Source of the DNA: Acidaminobacter hydrogenoformans DSM 2784
Lineage (GTDB): Bacteria > Bacillota > Clostridia > Peptostreptococcales > Acidaminobacteraceae
Assembly (NCBI RefSeq): GCF_900103005.1
Contig: NZ_FMWL01000004.1
Location: 124,001-188,000 of the forward strand
DNA length: 64,000 bases
Direction: 5' to 3'
Shown here: in pieces, positions 40,257 through 47,213 of the stretch
Position numbering within the stretch: the stretch's first letter is position 1
Layout of the letters: every line of letters starts with the position of its first letter
The notes under the pieces: generated by a model
Seen by the model: only the letters and a program-made list of their open reading frames with translations
What the model was told of the DNA's origin: nothing
The model's database searches: none
Translations under genes and position numbers: made by a program

Positions 40257-42197
40257 ATGCCAAAGCAGATTACTTATGGATACAAACCAAGTTCAAGGCT
40301 GGTGATTATTTTGAGATTTGCTGCAACGCTGTATAAATTTTTCATTGTGGTGGTGGCGCTTGCCATTGTCGCTGCTATGGGCTACAGTTACCGCTATTTG
40401 GAACCTTTGATCCAGAATGGAGCGGATTTGAAATATCCGCCGCTTATGATGACTTACGTCGTGGTGTTGTCTTTAATGGCCATAATGGCGATCCTGCTTC
40501 TTCTCTATCACAGGCGCTTTTACATCAAGCCCCTTAAGGCCGCTGAGCAGCATATCAGGAAAGTAGACCTCAATAATCCTGAGCTTGAAATGCTTGAAAT
40601 TTCAGGGGCGACGAAGTTCAGCGAGCTGACAGCCGGCATCAATATGCTCCTTTTCAGGATTCGGCACAACAGCCGGGAATATAAAAAAGATCAGAGCAAA
40701 CTCAGGGAAGTTAATCAAAAACTTGAAGAATCCCTCTTTATGAGTCAGTCCGCGCAGAATGGTTTAATGCTTCAGAAAAATCAGTTTGAAGCGCTGTTCA
40801 AAAATTCTACAGACGCTATTTTGATACTCAATCATCACAGACAAGTTGTCGACCTCAATGAAAAGTTCGTTCAGCTCTTTGGTTATTACAATGAGGATCT
40901 CAGATTCAAAGAACCGGATAATATTTTGGTAGGCTCCGATCATATGGAGGCAGCCAGAAAGCTGACGGAAAAGCTGTTCAGAGGGGAAGCCTTCGAACTC
41001 GAAACCGAGCGGCTGAACAGTACCGGCGAGATTCGCGAAGTCAGCATGAAGGGGGTCCCGGTTCTGATTGGAGATGAGGTGGTAGGTGCTTATCAGATCT
41101 TTAACGACATCTCCGTCAGAAAACGTTCTGAATATGAGCTCAGATTCCTCAGCTATCATGACCAGCTGACGGGTCTCTACAACCGGCGATTTTTCGAAGT
41201 GGAGCTGGAGCGACTGGATACCGAACGAAATTTGCCGCTGACTATCTTGATGTGCGATGTCAACGGCCTGAAAATTACCAATGATGCCTTTGGACATAAA
41301 ATGGGAGACCGCCTTCTGGTAAAAACCGCTGATGTACTGCGCAGCATTTGCAGGGCGGAGGATATCATAGCCCGTTGGGGTGGTGACGAGTTTGTCGTGC
41401 TGCTTCCTAAAACGGACAAGAAAACTGCAATTGAGGTGGTCGAGCGGATCAAGGAAGCCAGCCGTGACGAAAAGATTGATTCTATATTGATTTCTGTTTC
41501 CATAGGCTTCTCAGTCAAGAGTGACCCCGAGGAACTGACTCAGGAGGTCTTCAAAGACGCTGAGAACATGATGTATTCCAATAAGCTTTATGAGGGACCA
41601 AGTATGCGGGGACAGATTGTCCAGGCAATTCTCAATACCCTTCACGAAAAGAATCCGAGGGAGGAACTCCATTCAAGGCGGGTGAGTCAGTTATGCGGTG
41701 CTTTAGGCACGGCTTATGGCTTTTCGAACACCCGGGTTGAGGCCCTTAAGACTTTTGGGTTAATGCATGACATAGGAAAAATTGCCATTTACGAACATTT
41801 ACTTAACAAAAGCGGCAGCTTAAGCGAGGACGAATGGCTGGAAATGAAGCGGCACCCAGAAATTGGCTACCGGATTCTGAGCGCGGTTAATGACATGTCT
41901 GAAATTGCTGACCTGACCCTGGCACACCATGAAAACTGGGATGGGTCAGGCTATCCCAAGGGTCTGAAAGGCCACCAGATCCCCCTTGAATCCCGCATGA
42001 TCCAACTGGCGGACGCTTACGACGCCATGACCTGCGACCGCCCCTACAGAAAAGCCCTGAATCCTGAAGTTGCGGTGAGTGAAATTGTAAGAAGCTCAGG
42101 CAAGCAGTTTGACCCTGAGCTCAGCAGGATCTTCGTCGAGGAGGTCCTGAAAATGACATGGTATGACAGGAGTGAAATTATATGCCAAACGCAGTAG
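40257..42197 (+). CDS. PAS-GGDEF-HD-GYP c-di-GMP signalling protein
   Basis: Up to 646 residues; the ATG at 40257 has no clear ribosome site, and TTG 40311 is an alternative. Two membrane helices (about 20-45, 63-85), a linker/coiled coil, a PAS domain (about 170-290, NQFEALFKNSTDAILILNHH), a GGDEF domain with intact WGGDEFVV, and a C-terminal HD-GYP domain (MHDIGKIAI, AHHENWDGSGYPKGL). Such hybrids can make and degrade cyclic di-GMP. The stop overlaps the start of the PduT-like gene by 16 bases, so translation is probably coupled, an unusual partnership. Confidence 0.92.
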   Translation: MPKQITYGYKPSSRLVIILRFAATLYKFFIVVVALAIVAAMGYSYRYLEPLIQNGADLKYPPLMMTYVVVLSLMAIMAILLLLYHRRFYIKPLKAAEQHIRKVDLNNPELEMLEISGATKFSELTAGINMLLFRIRHNSREYKKDQSKLREVNQKLEESLFMSQSAQNGLMLQKNQFEALFKNSTDAILILNHHRQVVDLNEKFVQLFGYYNEDLRFKEPDNILVGSDHMEAARKLTEKLFRGEAFELETERLNSTGEIREVSMKGVPVLIGDEVVGAYQIFNDISVRKRSEYELRFLSYHDQLTGLYNRRFFEVELERLDTERNLPLTILMCDVNGLKITNDAFGHKMGDRLLVKTADVLRSICRAEDIIARWGGDEFVVLLPKTDKKTAIEVVERIKEASRDEKIDSILISVSIGFSVKSDPEELTQEVFKDAENMMYSNKLYEGPSMRGQIVQAILNTLHEKNPREELHSRRVSQLCGALGTAYGFSNTRVEALKTFGLMHDIGKIAIYEHLLNKSGSLSEDEWLEMKRHPEIGYRILSAVNDMSEIADLTLAHHENWDGSGYPKGLKGHQIPLESRMIQLADAYDAMTCDRPYRKALNPEVAVSEIVRSSGKQFDPELSRIFVEEVLKMTWYDRSEIICQTQ

Positions 42198-42730
42198 GAA
42201 TTCTCGAACTCAGCAGCATCGCCGCAGGCATTCAAGCCCTGGACGCAATGCTTAAGAGAGCCCAGGTTGAAGTGATCGACGCGCGCATGACATGTATTGG
42301 AAAATATATTGCTATTATTACGGGAGAAGTCGCAGCGGTAAAAAGCGCGGTGGAAACAGGAAAGGCAGCCGGTGGAGTACATGTGCTGGAGGCAGACGTC
42401 ATCGCGAGTATTGCTGATGGTGTCCTTGAATCCATTCACGGCATCATGGACAAAAGTGATATCAAAGCACTTGGAATCCTCGAAACCAAAACCCTTGCCA
42501 TGGGATTCTTAGGTGCGGACGCCATTCGAAAAGCAGCTAATGTTCGACTCCTTAAGCTACACATCAGCTTAGGCCTCGGCGGCAAAGCTGTCGTCCTGTT
42601 TACAGGAGATATAGCCTCCGTCGAAAATGCACTCAGCGTTGGGGTTGAAAAAATAGGAAATAAGGATAAAATTAAAGAGGCTATTGCGATACCGTCTCCT
42701 GACCAGGCCCTGATTGACAGCCTGAAATAA
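42182..42730 (+). CDS. PduT-like tandem BMC-domain microcompartment shell protein
   Basis: 182 residues made of two BMC domains (AVGILELSSIAAGIQALDAM and ALGILETKTLAMGFLGADAI starts), the trimeric BMC-T layout. The best match I can recall is PduT (about 184 residues). PduT holds a [4Fe-4S] cluster at the three-fold pore through Cys38 in a CPGKF segment; here Cys38 sits in MTCIGKY at the identical position. No other shell, aldehyde dehydrogenase or diol dehydratase gene is in the window. The next genes are CobW and PduO, both B12-related. The start overlaps the c-di-GMP gene. Confidence 0.88.
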   Translation: MPNAVGILELSSIAAGIQALDAMLKRAQVEVIDARMTCIGKYIAIITGEVAAVKSAVETGKAAGGVHVLEADVIASIADGVLESIHGIMDKSDIKALGILETKTLAMGFLGADAIRKAANVRLLKLHISLGLGGKAVVLFTGDIASVENALSVGVEKIGNKDKIKEAIAIPSPDQALIDSLK

Positions 42731-42825
42731 TCGCGGCTGCTTGTACTGCATATCTTTTTAAAATCTGGCGGTTTAAAGACGCAGCCACCTCAAATCCACC
42801 TATTGATGTACAAAGGAGTCAGCCT

Positions 42826-43752
42826 ATGATCAAGCTTTTTTTGCTCTCCGGTTTTCTTGGTGCCGGAAAAACTACATTTTTGAAAGCCTTATTGGAAAAC
42901 CTTCCAGATAAAAAAATTGGCATTATTATGAATGAATTTGGCCGTGTTTCCATTGATGGCCCAATTCTCGACTCAGACGACCTTACCATGATTGAGCTCA
43001 ACAGAGGCTCAATCTTTTGTTCCTGTCTTAAACTGTCCTTCATACGGGCGCTCAACGAAATGGCCAGCTATGACCTGGACTATGTCTTTGTAGAATCTTC
43101 CGGACTGGCAGATCCTTCTAATATAGCAGAGATTTTAGAAGTCGTAGGGGTCGAAAATCCAGAGGTCTACGACTACGCCGGGACAATCTGTATTGTGGAC
43201 GCGCTTCATTTTATGGAGCAAATCAGTGACTTGGTAACGCTGAAGCGTCAAATTGAGTGTGCAGACATTGCTATTGTCAACAAAATTGACCGGGTCAGCG
43301 AAGAGGCACTCCTCGAAGTGGAGTCCGTCATTGTCAGCATTCAACCAAAGCTCCGGCTTATGCGCAGCAGTTATTTCGACGTGGATTTCAGCTTTGTGGA
43401 AAAGGGTATAGAGCAGGTATTTGTACCAGAGCTGAGAGACAGTTACAACACCGAAGAGAACAAACCAAAAACCATAATGCTGTCCTATCAGAGTCCAGTG
43501 CCCCAGGGCAATCTGACCCGTTTTCTGGAAGCTGTTTCTCAGTCCGCTTACAGGATCAAAGGGTTTGTAGAGACTCTTGAAGGACGTTTTCAGGTAGACG
43601 TGGTCAGCCGGACAATTGATTACGCTGAAACAGAAAAAATGCTTGAGGCCTCGACCCTGGTGTTCCTTTCCAAGATAGGCCCACAGATTATCAGAGTGGT
43701 CGACACCGCATGGAAAACCGAAGTCGGGACAGAAATGAAGCTCAGTAACTGA
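42826..43752 (+). CDS. CobW/G3E family GTPase (COG0523)
   Basis: 308 residues: GFLGAGKT P-loop (9-16), Walker B/ESSGLADP, and NKID base-recognition motif. COG0523 proteins deliver metals (Zn, Co, Ni) to client enzymes or to cobalamin synthesis. The usual metal motif GCxCC is reduced here to FCSCL. AAAGGAG lies 7 bases before the ATG. Between a PduT-like shell gene and a PduO-type adenosyltransferase, a role in cobalamin handling is the natural inference. Confidence 0.88.
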   Translation: MIKLFLLSGFLGAGKTTFLKALLENLPDKKIGIIMNEFGRVSIDGPILDSDDLTMIELNRGSIFCSCLKLSFIRALNEMASYDLDYVFVESSGLADPSNIAEILEVVGVENPEVYDYAGTICIVDALHFMEQISDLVTLKRQIECADIAIVNKIDRVSEEALLEVESVIVSIQPKLRLMRSSYFDVDFSFVEKGIEQVFVPELRDSYNTEENKPKTIMLSYQSPVPQGNLTRFLEAVSQSAYRIKGFVETLEGRFQVDVVSRTIDYAETEKMLEASTLVFLSKIGPQIIRVVDTAWKTEVGTEMKLSN

Positions 43753-43776
43753 GAAAACCGCGGAGGTGAATGTGAA

Positions 43777-44331
43777 GTGAAAGAAGATAAAAGATCACCG
43801 GAGGAAATGGTGGTTTACACGAGAACCGGAGATGGCGGCAAAACCAATCTGTATGATACCACCAATATTTATAAGGATGAGCCAAGGGTGGAGGCTTATG
43901 GAACCATTGATGAGCTCAACAGCTTTATTGGTCTTGCCAAGCACTATATAGAGGATGAGAAGACCACGCGTCTGCTGCATGATCTTCAAAGAAAACTATT
44001 TGACGTGGGCGCGGAGCTTGCCACTGTTGACCTCAGTATTTTGAAGACCACAATTCAGCAAGAAGATGTCGATTTCCTTGAGGATACAATAGACGACTAT
44101 CTGAAAACATTTGAGACACCGACTTATTTCATCATCCCAGGAGATAATTTGGCCAGCGCCCACCTTCACATCTGCCGTACGGTATGCAGACGCGCGGAGA
44201 GACTGATGGTGCCGCTCTATAAACATGGAGAAATCAGCGATACGCTTTTAAAATATGTCAACCGCTTGTCAGACCTCTTCTACGCGCTTTCAAGATTTGT
44301 TGAGGAGACTTATGAGCGTGTAGATTTTTAA
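43777..44331 (+). CDS. PduO-type ATP:cob(I)alamin adenosyltransferase
   Basis: 184 residues, GTG start. N-terminal TRTGDGGKTNLYDT (ATP-binding loop) and VEAYGTIDELNSFIGL are PduO/CobAT signatures; the C-terminal CRRAERLMVPL and VNRLSDLFYALSRF complete the trimeric four-helix family. It makes coenzyme B12 for radical enzymes such as diol dehydratase. It follows the CobW GTPase by 24 bases, so shell protein, GTPase and transferase appear to form one unit. Confidence 0.93.
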   Translation: MKEDKRSPEEMVVYTRTGDGGKTNLYDTTNIYKDEPRVEAYGTIDELNSFIGLAKHYIEDEKTTRLLHDLQRKLFDVGAELATVDLSILKTTIQQEDVDFLEDTIDDYLKTFETPTYFIIPGDNLASAHLHICRTVCRRAERLMVPLYKHGEISDTLLKYVNRLSDLFYALSRFVEETYERVDF

Positions 44332-44400
44332 CGTTAATTATACTATCGCAAATCAACTATTTTTACCTGACTCCAGAAACGACGGACAGGGGGTGTCACC

Positions 44401-46638
44401 GTGAGAAAGAAGTTTGCTGAAGATGAGTTGCTCGGTAGATTCAGATTAAAACACAATCATGGGCTTCGAATAGATCCCAAACCGACACCTCCGGAGGAAG
44501 TTGAGGAGGCGGCAAAAGCCCTTGAACCTGTTATGGCTTCTCTTGAGACTAAAGAGTCAACTGGATCAAACCTGAGTATTGACTGGGATACCAACGACTT
44601 TGAGGCGCCTGAGTCTTTGCCTTCTGAGGAGGCCCTGAAGGCGATTCTGTTTGGGGAACCCGTAGAGGAAATGTCAATAGAAGAGCATGTTTTTTACAAG
44701 AGTCAGCGGCATCAAAAGATGCTGGAGCTTCTGGCCAAAGTAGAAGCCTTGACCCCAAGGACCGTTGAATCAAAGCAGGATTCCGCGATTCCAAACCTTG
44801 AAGAAGCGAATAACAGGGATACGGTTAATAGGTTGGCACAAAATTCAGAGTCCGCAGCTTCGGCACTTTCAAAGTTAGACATGACGCATTTTTCTGAGGT
44901 GGGATACGACGAAGCCCCTGAGGGGGAATACGACGAAGTCCCTGAGGAGGGATACGACGAAGTCCCTGAGGAGGGATACGACGAAGTCCCTGAGGAGGGA
45001 TACGACGAAGTCCCTGAGGAGGGATACGACGAAGTCCATGAGGCGGAATACGACGAAGTCCCTGAGGAGGGAACGACCATGCGGTCTGAGTCTGAAGCGA
45101 AACTAAAGGAATATGGCGCACAGGCTAAGGCCCGCGACGAGAATGAGCAGGCTTCTGCTGATGATCCCATCAAGCTGAACGTTGACCAGGAGGATTTTCA
45201 GGAACGTTTAATCCGAATTTTAAATGAAAATTATGGAGATATGGGGGAAGTCAAGCCTCAGAATTTGAAGTCGAGATTAATTGAGATTTTGAATGAAGAA
45301 TATGCTGAGGGATACGACGAAGATCCTGAGGGGGGATACGACGAAACTCCTGAGGGGGAATACGACGAGAATCTCGAGGAGGAATACGACGAGAGCCTCG
45401 AGGAGGAATACGACGAAGGTATCGAGGCGGGCTCCGGCAAAACGTCTGATCAGGAATTGGTCGAAGTTTCAGAGCCTGATCACGTAGAAGTTCCTGAGAC
45501 GGGAGATGTCGAAAAACCTGAAGCGGAATCTATCACAGAGGCACATCCAACACAAATGGAACTGCCAGAGGTTGATGATGTTAAAGCACCAGAGGAAAGT
45601 GTCGATATCCTGAAAGATGAAGCTGGCTTTTTGTCTCAGGATTATGATCCCTATAAAGCTGAGCTGACTGAGGAATCCGCTGATTTCGCTGAAGCGCCGT
45701 TACCTGAACCACCAAAAGCCTCGAAACCAAAAATTGATTTTCGCGAGTACCAGTATGTGACTTCGTTCCACGAAGTGCCAATTGAGGAAGAAGATGAGGC
45801 AGAGCCTTTTGAAGCCATTTTTCATGAAATAACGGATGAAACAGCGGATGACGTCAAAGATGAAATCTCAGATGAAGTTGTAGATGATGTCACAGACGAA
45901 ATAGAGGATGAAGTATCGGAAGAAATTGAGGATCAAGTTTCAGATGTAATTGAAGATGAAGTTTCAATCGCAGTCCGAGATGAGGATGAAGACAAAGTTA
46001 TAGATGAAATCGTGGTAAAATCAGCTGACAAAGTAATGGAAGAAACCTTGAGTGAAGGCCCGGATAAGTCAAAAGATGAGACGGACTTGAGGGATGAAGC
46101 TGAATTGTTGAGACCTGAGGTCGAACCATTTCAGAAGGCAGAGTCCCATAAGCATGAGCATCCATGGTTGAAAGAACTTAAGAGAGAAAGCGTGGAGCAC
46201 CGCTGGACCAAGAAAGCTGAGCATGAAGAGATGGGTGGGAAAGAAGACCACGGGCAAAATAAAGTCCCTCTTTCACAGGAAGAGCGTTATGCAGGCAACC
46301 ATGTCAGGACGGCTGCCGGAAACGCTGAACCTGTCAGGCCCTCTCGTTCAGAAACAGTGAGTGCTGCCGTTCAAAACAGCGACCGCGGTATGTCCATGGA
46401 GGAATGGTCTTTTGTCTTTGATACGTTAAAAGAACAGATCGATTATCTGAAACAGCAGCTTGAAATCAAAGACCATCAGCTTCAAAATAAAGATGAGCTG
46501 ATCAGAAATTTTCAAATTTTATTAAAGAACGAGCAGGACAAATTCCTTAAGCTGGAGAATAAGATGGAGGATGTTGTCCTTCAGGTTGAGGAACGTGCCA
46601 CAAAAAAAGGCTTTTTTAGCCGTTTCAGGAAGAGGTAA
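44401..46638 (+). CDS. Large acidic repeat protein with C-terminal coiled coil
   Basis: 745 residues, GTG start, very rich in Glu, Asp and Val. Two blocks of an 8-residue unit: about seven copies of GYDEVPEE (44902-45069) and five variants such as GYDETPEG (45309-45431), then a DEV/IEDE-rich region (about 475-550). An N-terminal segment (MRKKFAEDELLGRFRLK) is basic. The last 90 residues form a coiled coil (EEWSFVFDTLKEQIDYLKQQ) ending in a basic, aromatic FFSRFRKR. No signal peptide. Not a family I recognise; a scaffold or membrane-tethered linker is possible. Confidence 0.65.
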   Translation: MRKKFAEDELLGRFRLKHNHGLRIDPKPTPPEEVEEAAKALEPVMASLETKESTGSNLSIDWDTNDFEAPESLPSEEALKAILFGEPVEEMSIEEHVFYKSQRHQKMLELLAKVEALTPRTVESKQDSAIPNLEEANNRDTVNRLAQNSESAASALSKLDMTHFSEVGYDEAPEGEYDEVPEEGYDEVPEEGYDEVPEEGYDEVPEEGYDEVHEAEYDEVPEEGTTMRSESEAKLKEYGAQAKARDENEQASADDPIKLNVDQEDFQERLIRILNENYGDMGEVKPQNLKSRLIEILNEEYAEGYDEDPEGGYDETPEGEYDENLEEEYDESLEEEYDEGIEAGSGKTSDQELVEVSEPDHVEVPETGDVEKPEAESITEAHPTQMELPEVDDVKAPEESVDILKDEAGFLSQDYDPYKAELTEESADFAEAPLPEPPKASKPKIDFREYQYVTSFHEVPIEEEDEAEPFEAIFHEITDETADDVKDEISDEVVDDVTDEIEDEVSEEIEDQVSDVIEDEVSIAVRDEDEDKVIDEIVVKSADKVMEETLSEGPDKSKDETDLRDEAELLRPEVEPFQKAESHKHEHPWLKELKRESVEHRWTKKAEHEEMGGKEDHGQNKVPLSQEERYAGNHVRTAAGNAEPVRPSRSETVSAAVQNSDRGMSMEEWSFVFDTLKEQIDYLKQQLEIKDHQLQNKDELIRNFQILLKNEQDKFLKLENKMEDVVLQVEERATKKGFFSRFRKR
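44902..45069 (+). repeat. 24-bp tandem repeat in the acidic protein gene
   Basis: About seven copies of GGATACGACGAAGTCCCTGA plus GGAG, several identical at the DNA level, indicating recent expansion. Encodes GYDEVPEE. Confidence 0.9.
45309..45431 (+). repeat. Second, diverged 24-bp tandem repeat block
   Basis: Five more variable units of the same 24-bp type (GGATACGACGAAGATCCTGA and so on) in the same gene. Confidence 0.85.
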
Positions 46639-46641
46639 ATC

Positions 46642-46884
46642 ATGCGAGTAATTATTGACGACAGATTTTTTGAATTTCAGAATGAGAGAACGGAGCAAAT
46701 CTTTACCGAACAAAAAACTTATTTGAAAGATATGATTGAAAAGTATCAGAACGAAGGTGACATGGAGGCGTTGGTCACAACGCTGCTGAGCCTTTCGAAC
46801 CTCACTGAGGGCCTGATCAATGAAATGGTCGAAGAGGTTGGCGCGGATCAGGTTGCCAGTTATTTAAAAGCTAAAGAAGTATAA
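46642..46884 (+). CDS. Small hypothetical protein
   Basis: 80 residues, ATG 3 bases after the acidic protein stop, with AGGAAGAGG upstream. Predicted mostly helical and acidic (MIEKYQNEGDMEALVTTLLS), without membrane segments or Cys. Probably co-transcribed with, and perhaps a partner of, the acidic repeat protein. Not recognised. Confidence 0.65.
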   Translation: MRVIIDDRFFEFQNERTEQIFTEQKTYLKDMIEKYQNEGDMEALVTTLLSLSNLTEGLINEMVEEVGADQVASYLKAKEV

Positions 46885-46892
46885 AATAAAGA

Positions 46893-46921
46893 TTGAACAA
46901 AGAGACAAATCACACTATAAT
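46893..46921 (+). promoter_or_regulatory. Promoter of the ABC exporter leader transcript
   Basis: TTGAAC (46893-46898), 17-base spacer, TATAAT (46916-46921). Transcription should start near 46928, giving a leader of about 285 bases before the first ABC gene. Confidence 0.85.
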
Positions 46922-46940
46922 GAAAATGTAGTCCTTGAGT

Positions 46941-46956
46941 GGCGGACACGTCCGCC
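46941..46956. promoter_or_regulatory. Palindrome in the exporter 5' leader
   Basis: GGCGGACACGTCCGCC, arms of 7 bases, just after the predicted transcription start and 40 bases before the leader peptide. Could be an operator or a 5' stem that stabilises the transcript. Confidence 0.5.
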
Positions 46957-46997
46957 TCACATTGGCGCTGCAAAAATTCACAAAGGAGGTTGCGGTC

Positions 46998-47078
46998 ATG
47001 ATGATGACAAAGATTGCATTTAACGTTTCAGTTATTTCTACAGTTTCATACTTGCAGCCTGTGGTTTCTATTTTGTAG
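46998..47078 (+). CDS. 26-residue regulatory leader peptide
   Basis: ATG (three in a row) placed 7 bases after AAAGGAGGT, the best ribosome site in the region. The peptide begins MMMTKIAFNVSVIS and ends LQPVVSIL, with the stop at 47076. It sits between a strong promoter and two terminators ahead of a BmrCD-type exporter, the position of the BmrB leader in B. subtilis. Codons 21-25 are part of the RNA segment that can pair with the first terminator. I read it as a sensor of slowed translation, not as a functional protein. Confidence 0.8.
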   Translation: MMMTKIAFNVSVISTVSYLQPVVSIL

Positions 47079-47110
47079 ACTTTTAATTTTTCCGTCTATA
47101 GAGCCGCAGG
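47058..47110 (+). promoter_or_regulatory. Antiterminator helix between leader-peptide codons and terminator 1
   Basis: CCTGTGG (47058-47064) pairs with CCGCAGG (47104-47110) with one G-U, and TCTAT (47067-47071) pairs with ATAGA (47098-47102): 12 pairs with a small internal loop. This helix would tie up the left arm of terminator 1 and includes the last codons of the leader peptide. Confidence 0.7.
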
Positions 47111-47132
47111 AAATTCTTCTGCGGCTATTTTT
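47102..47132 (+). terminator. Attenuator terminator 1
   Basis: AGCCGCAG (47102-47109) pairs with CTGCGGCT (47119-47126), followed by ATTTTT. It lies 24 bases after the leader stop, inside the transcription unit. Confidence 0.85.
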
Positions 47133-47156
47133 ACGCCTATAAAAGGTAAAAAATGT

Positions 47157-47187
47157 AAAATAGTGCAGAGGAATCTGCACTATTTTT
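47157..47187 (+). terminator. Attenuator terminator 2
   Basis: AAAATAGTGCAGA (47157-47169) and its exact complement (47174-47186) around GGAA, ending in T5. It lies only 27 bases before the first ABC gene. Its left arm can instead pair with the right arm of terminator 1 (TCTGC and CTATTTT, 47118-47130). Confidence 0.9.
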
Positions 47188-47213
47188 GTTTTGCGAAAGG
47201 AGATAAAGTCTGC

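Noticed and set aside
44712-45173. Long open frame antisense to the acidic repeat gene
   Set aside because: It exists only because the 24-bp repeat has no stop codons in that frame; the translation is a Ser/Tyr/Pro repeat with no ribosome site.
47163-47213. Longer N-terminus for the first ABC exporter subunit
   Set aside because: It would begin inside the second attenuator hairpin without a ribosome site; the ATG at 47214 has AAAGGAGA at proper distance.
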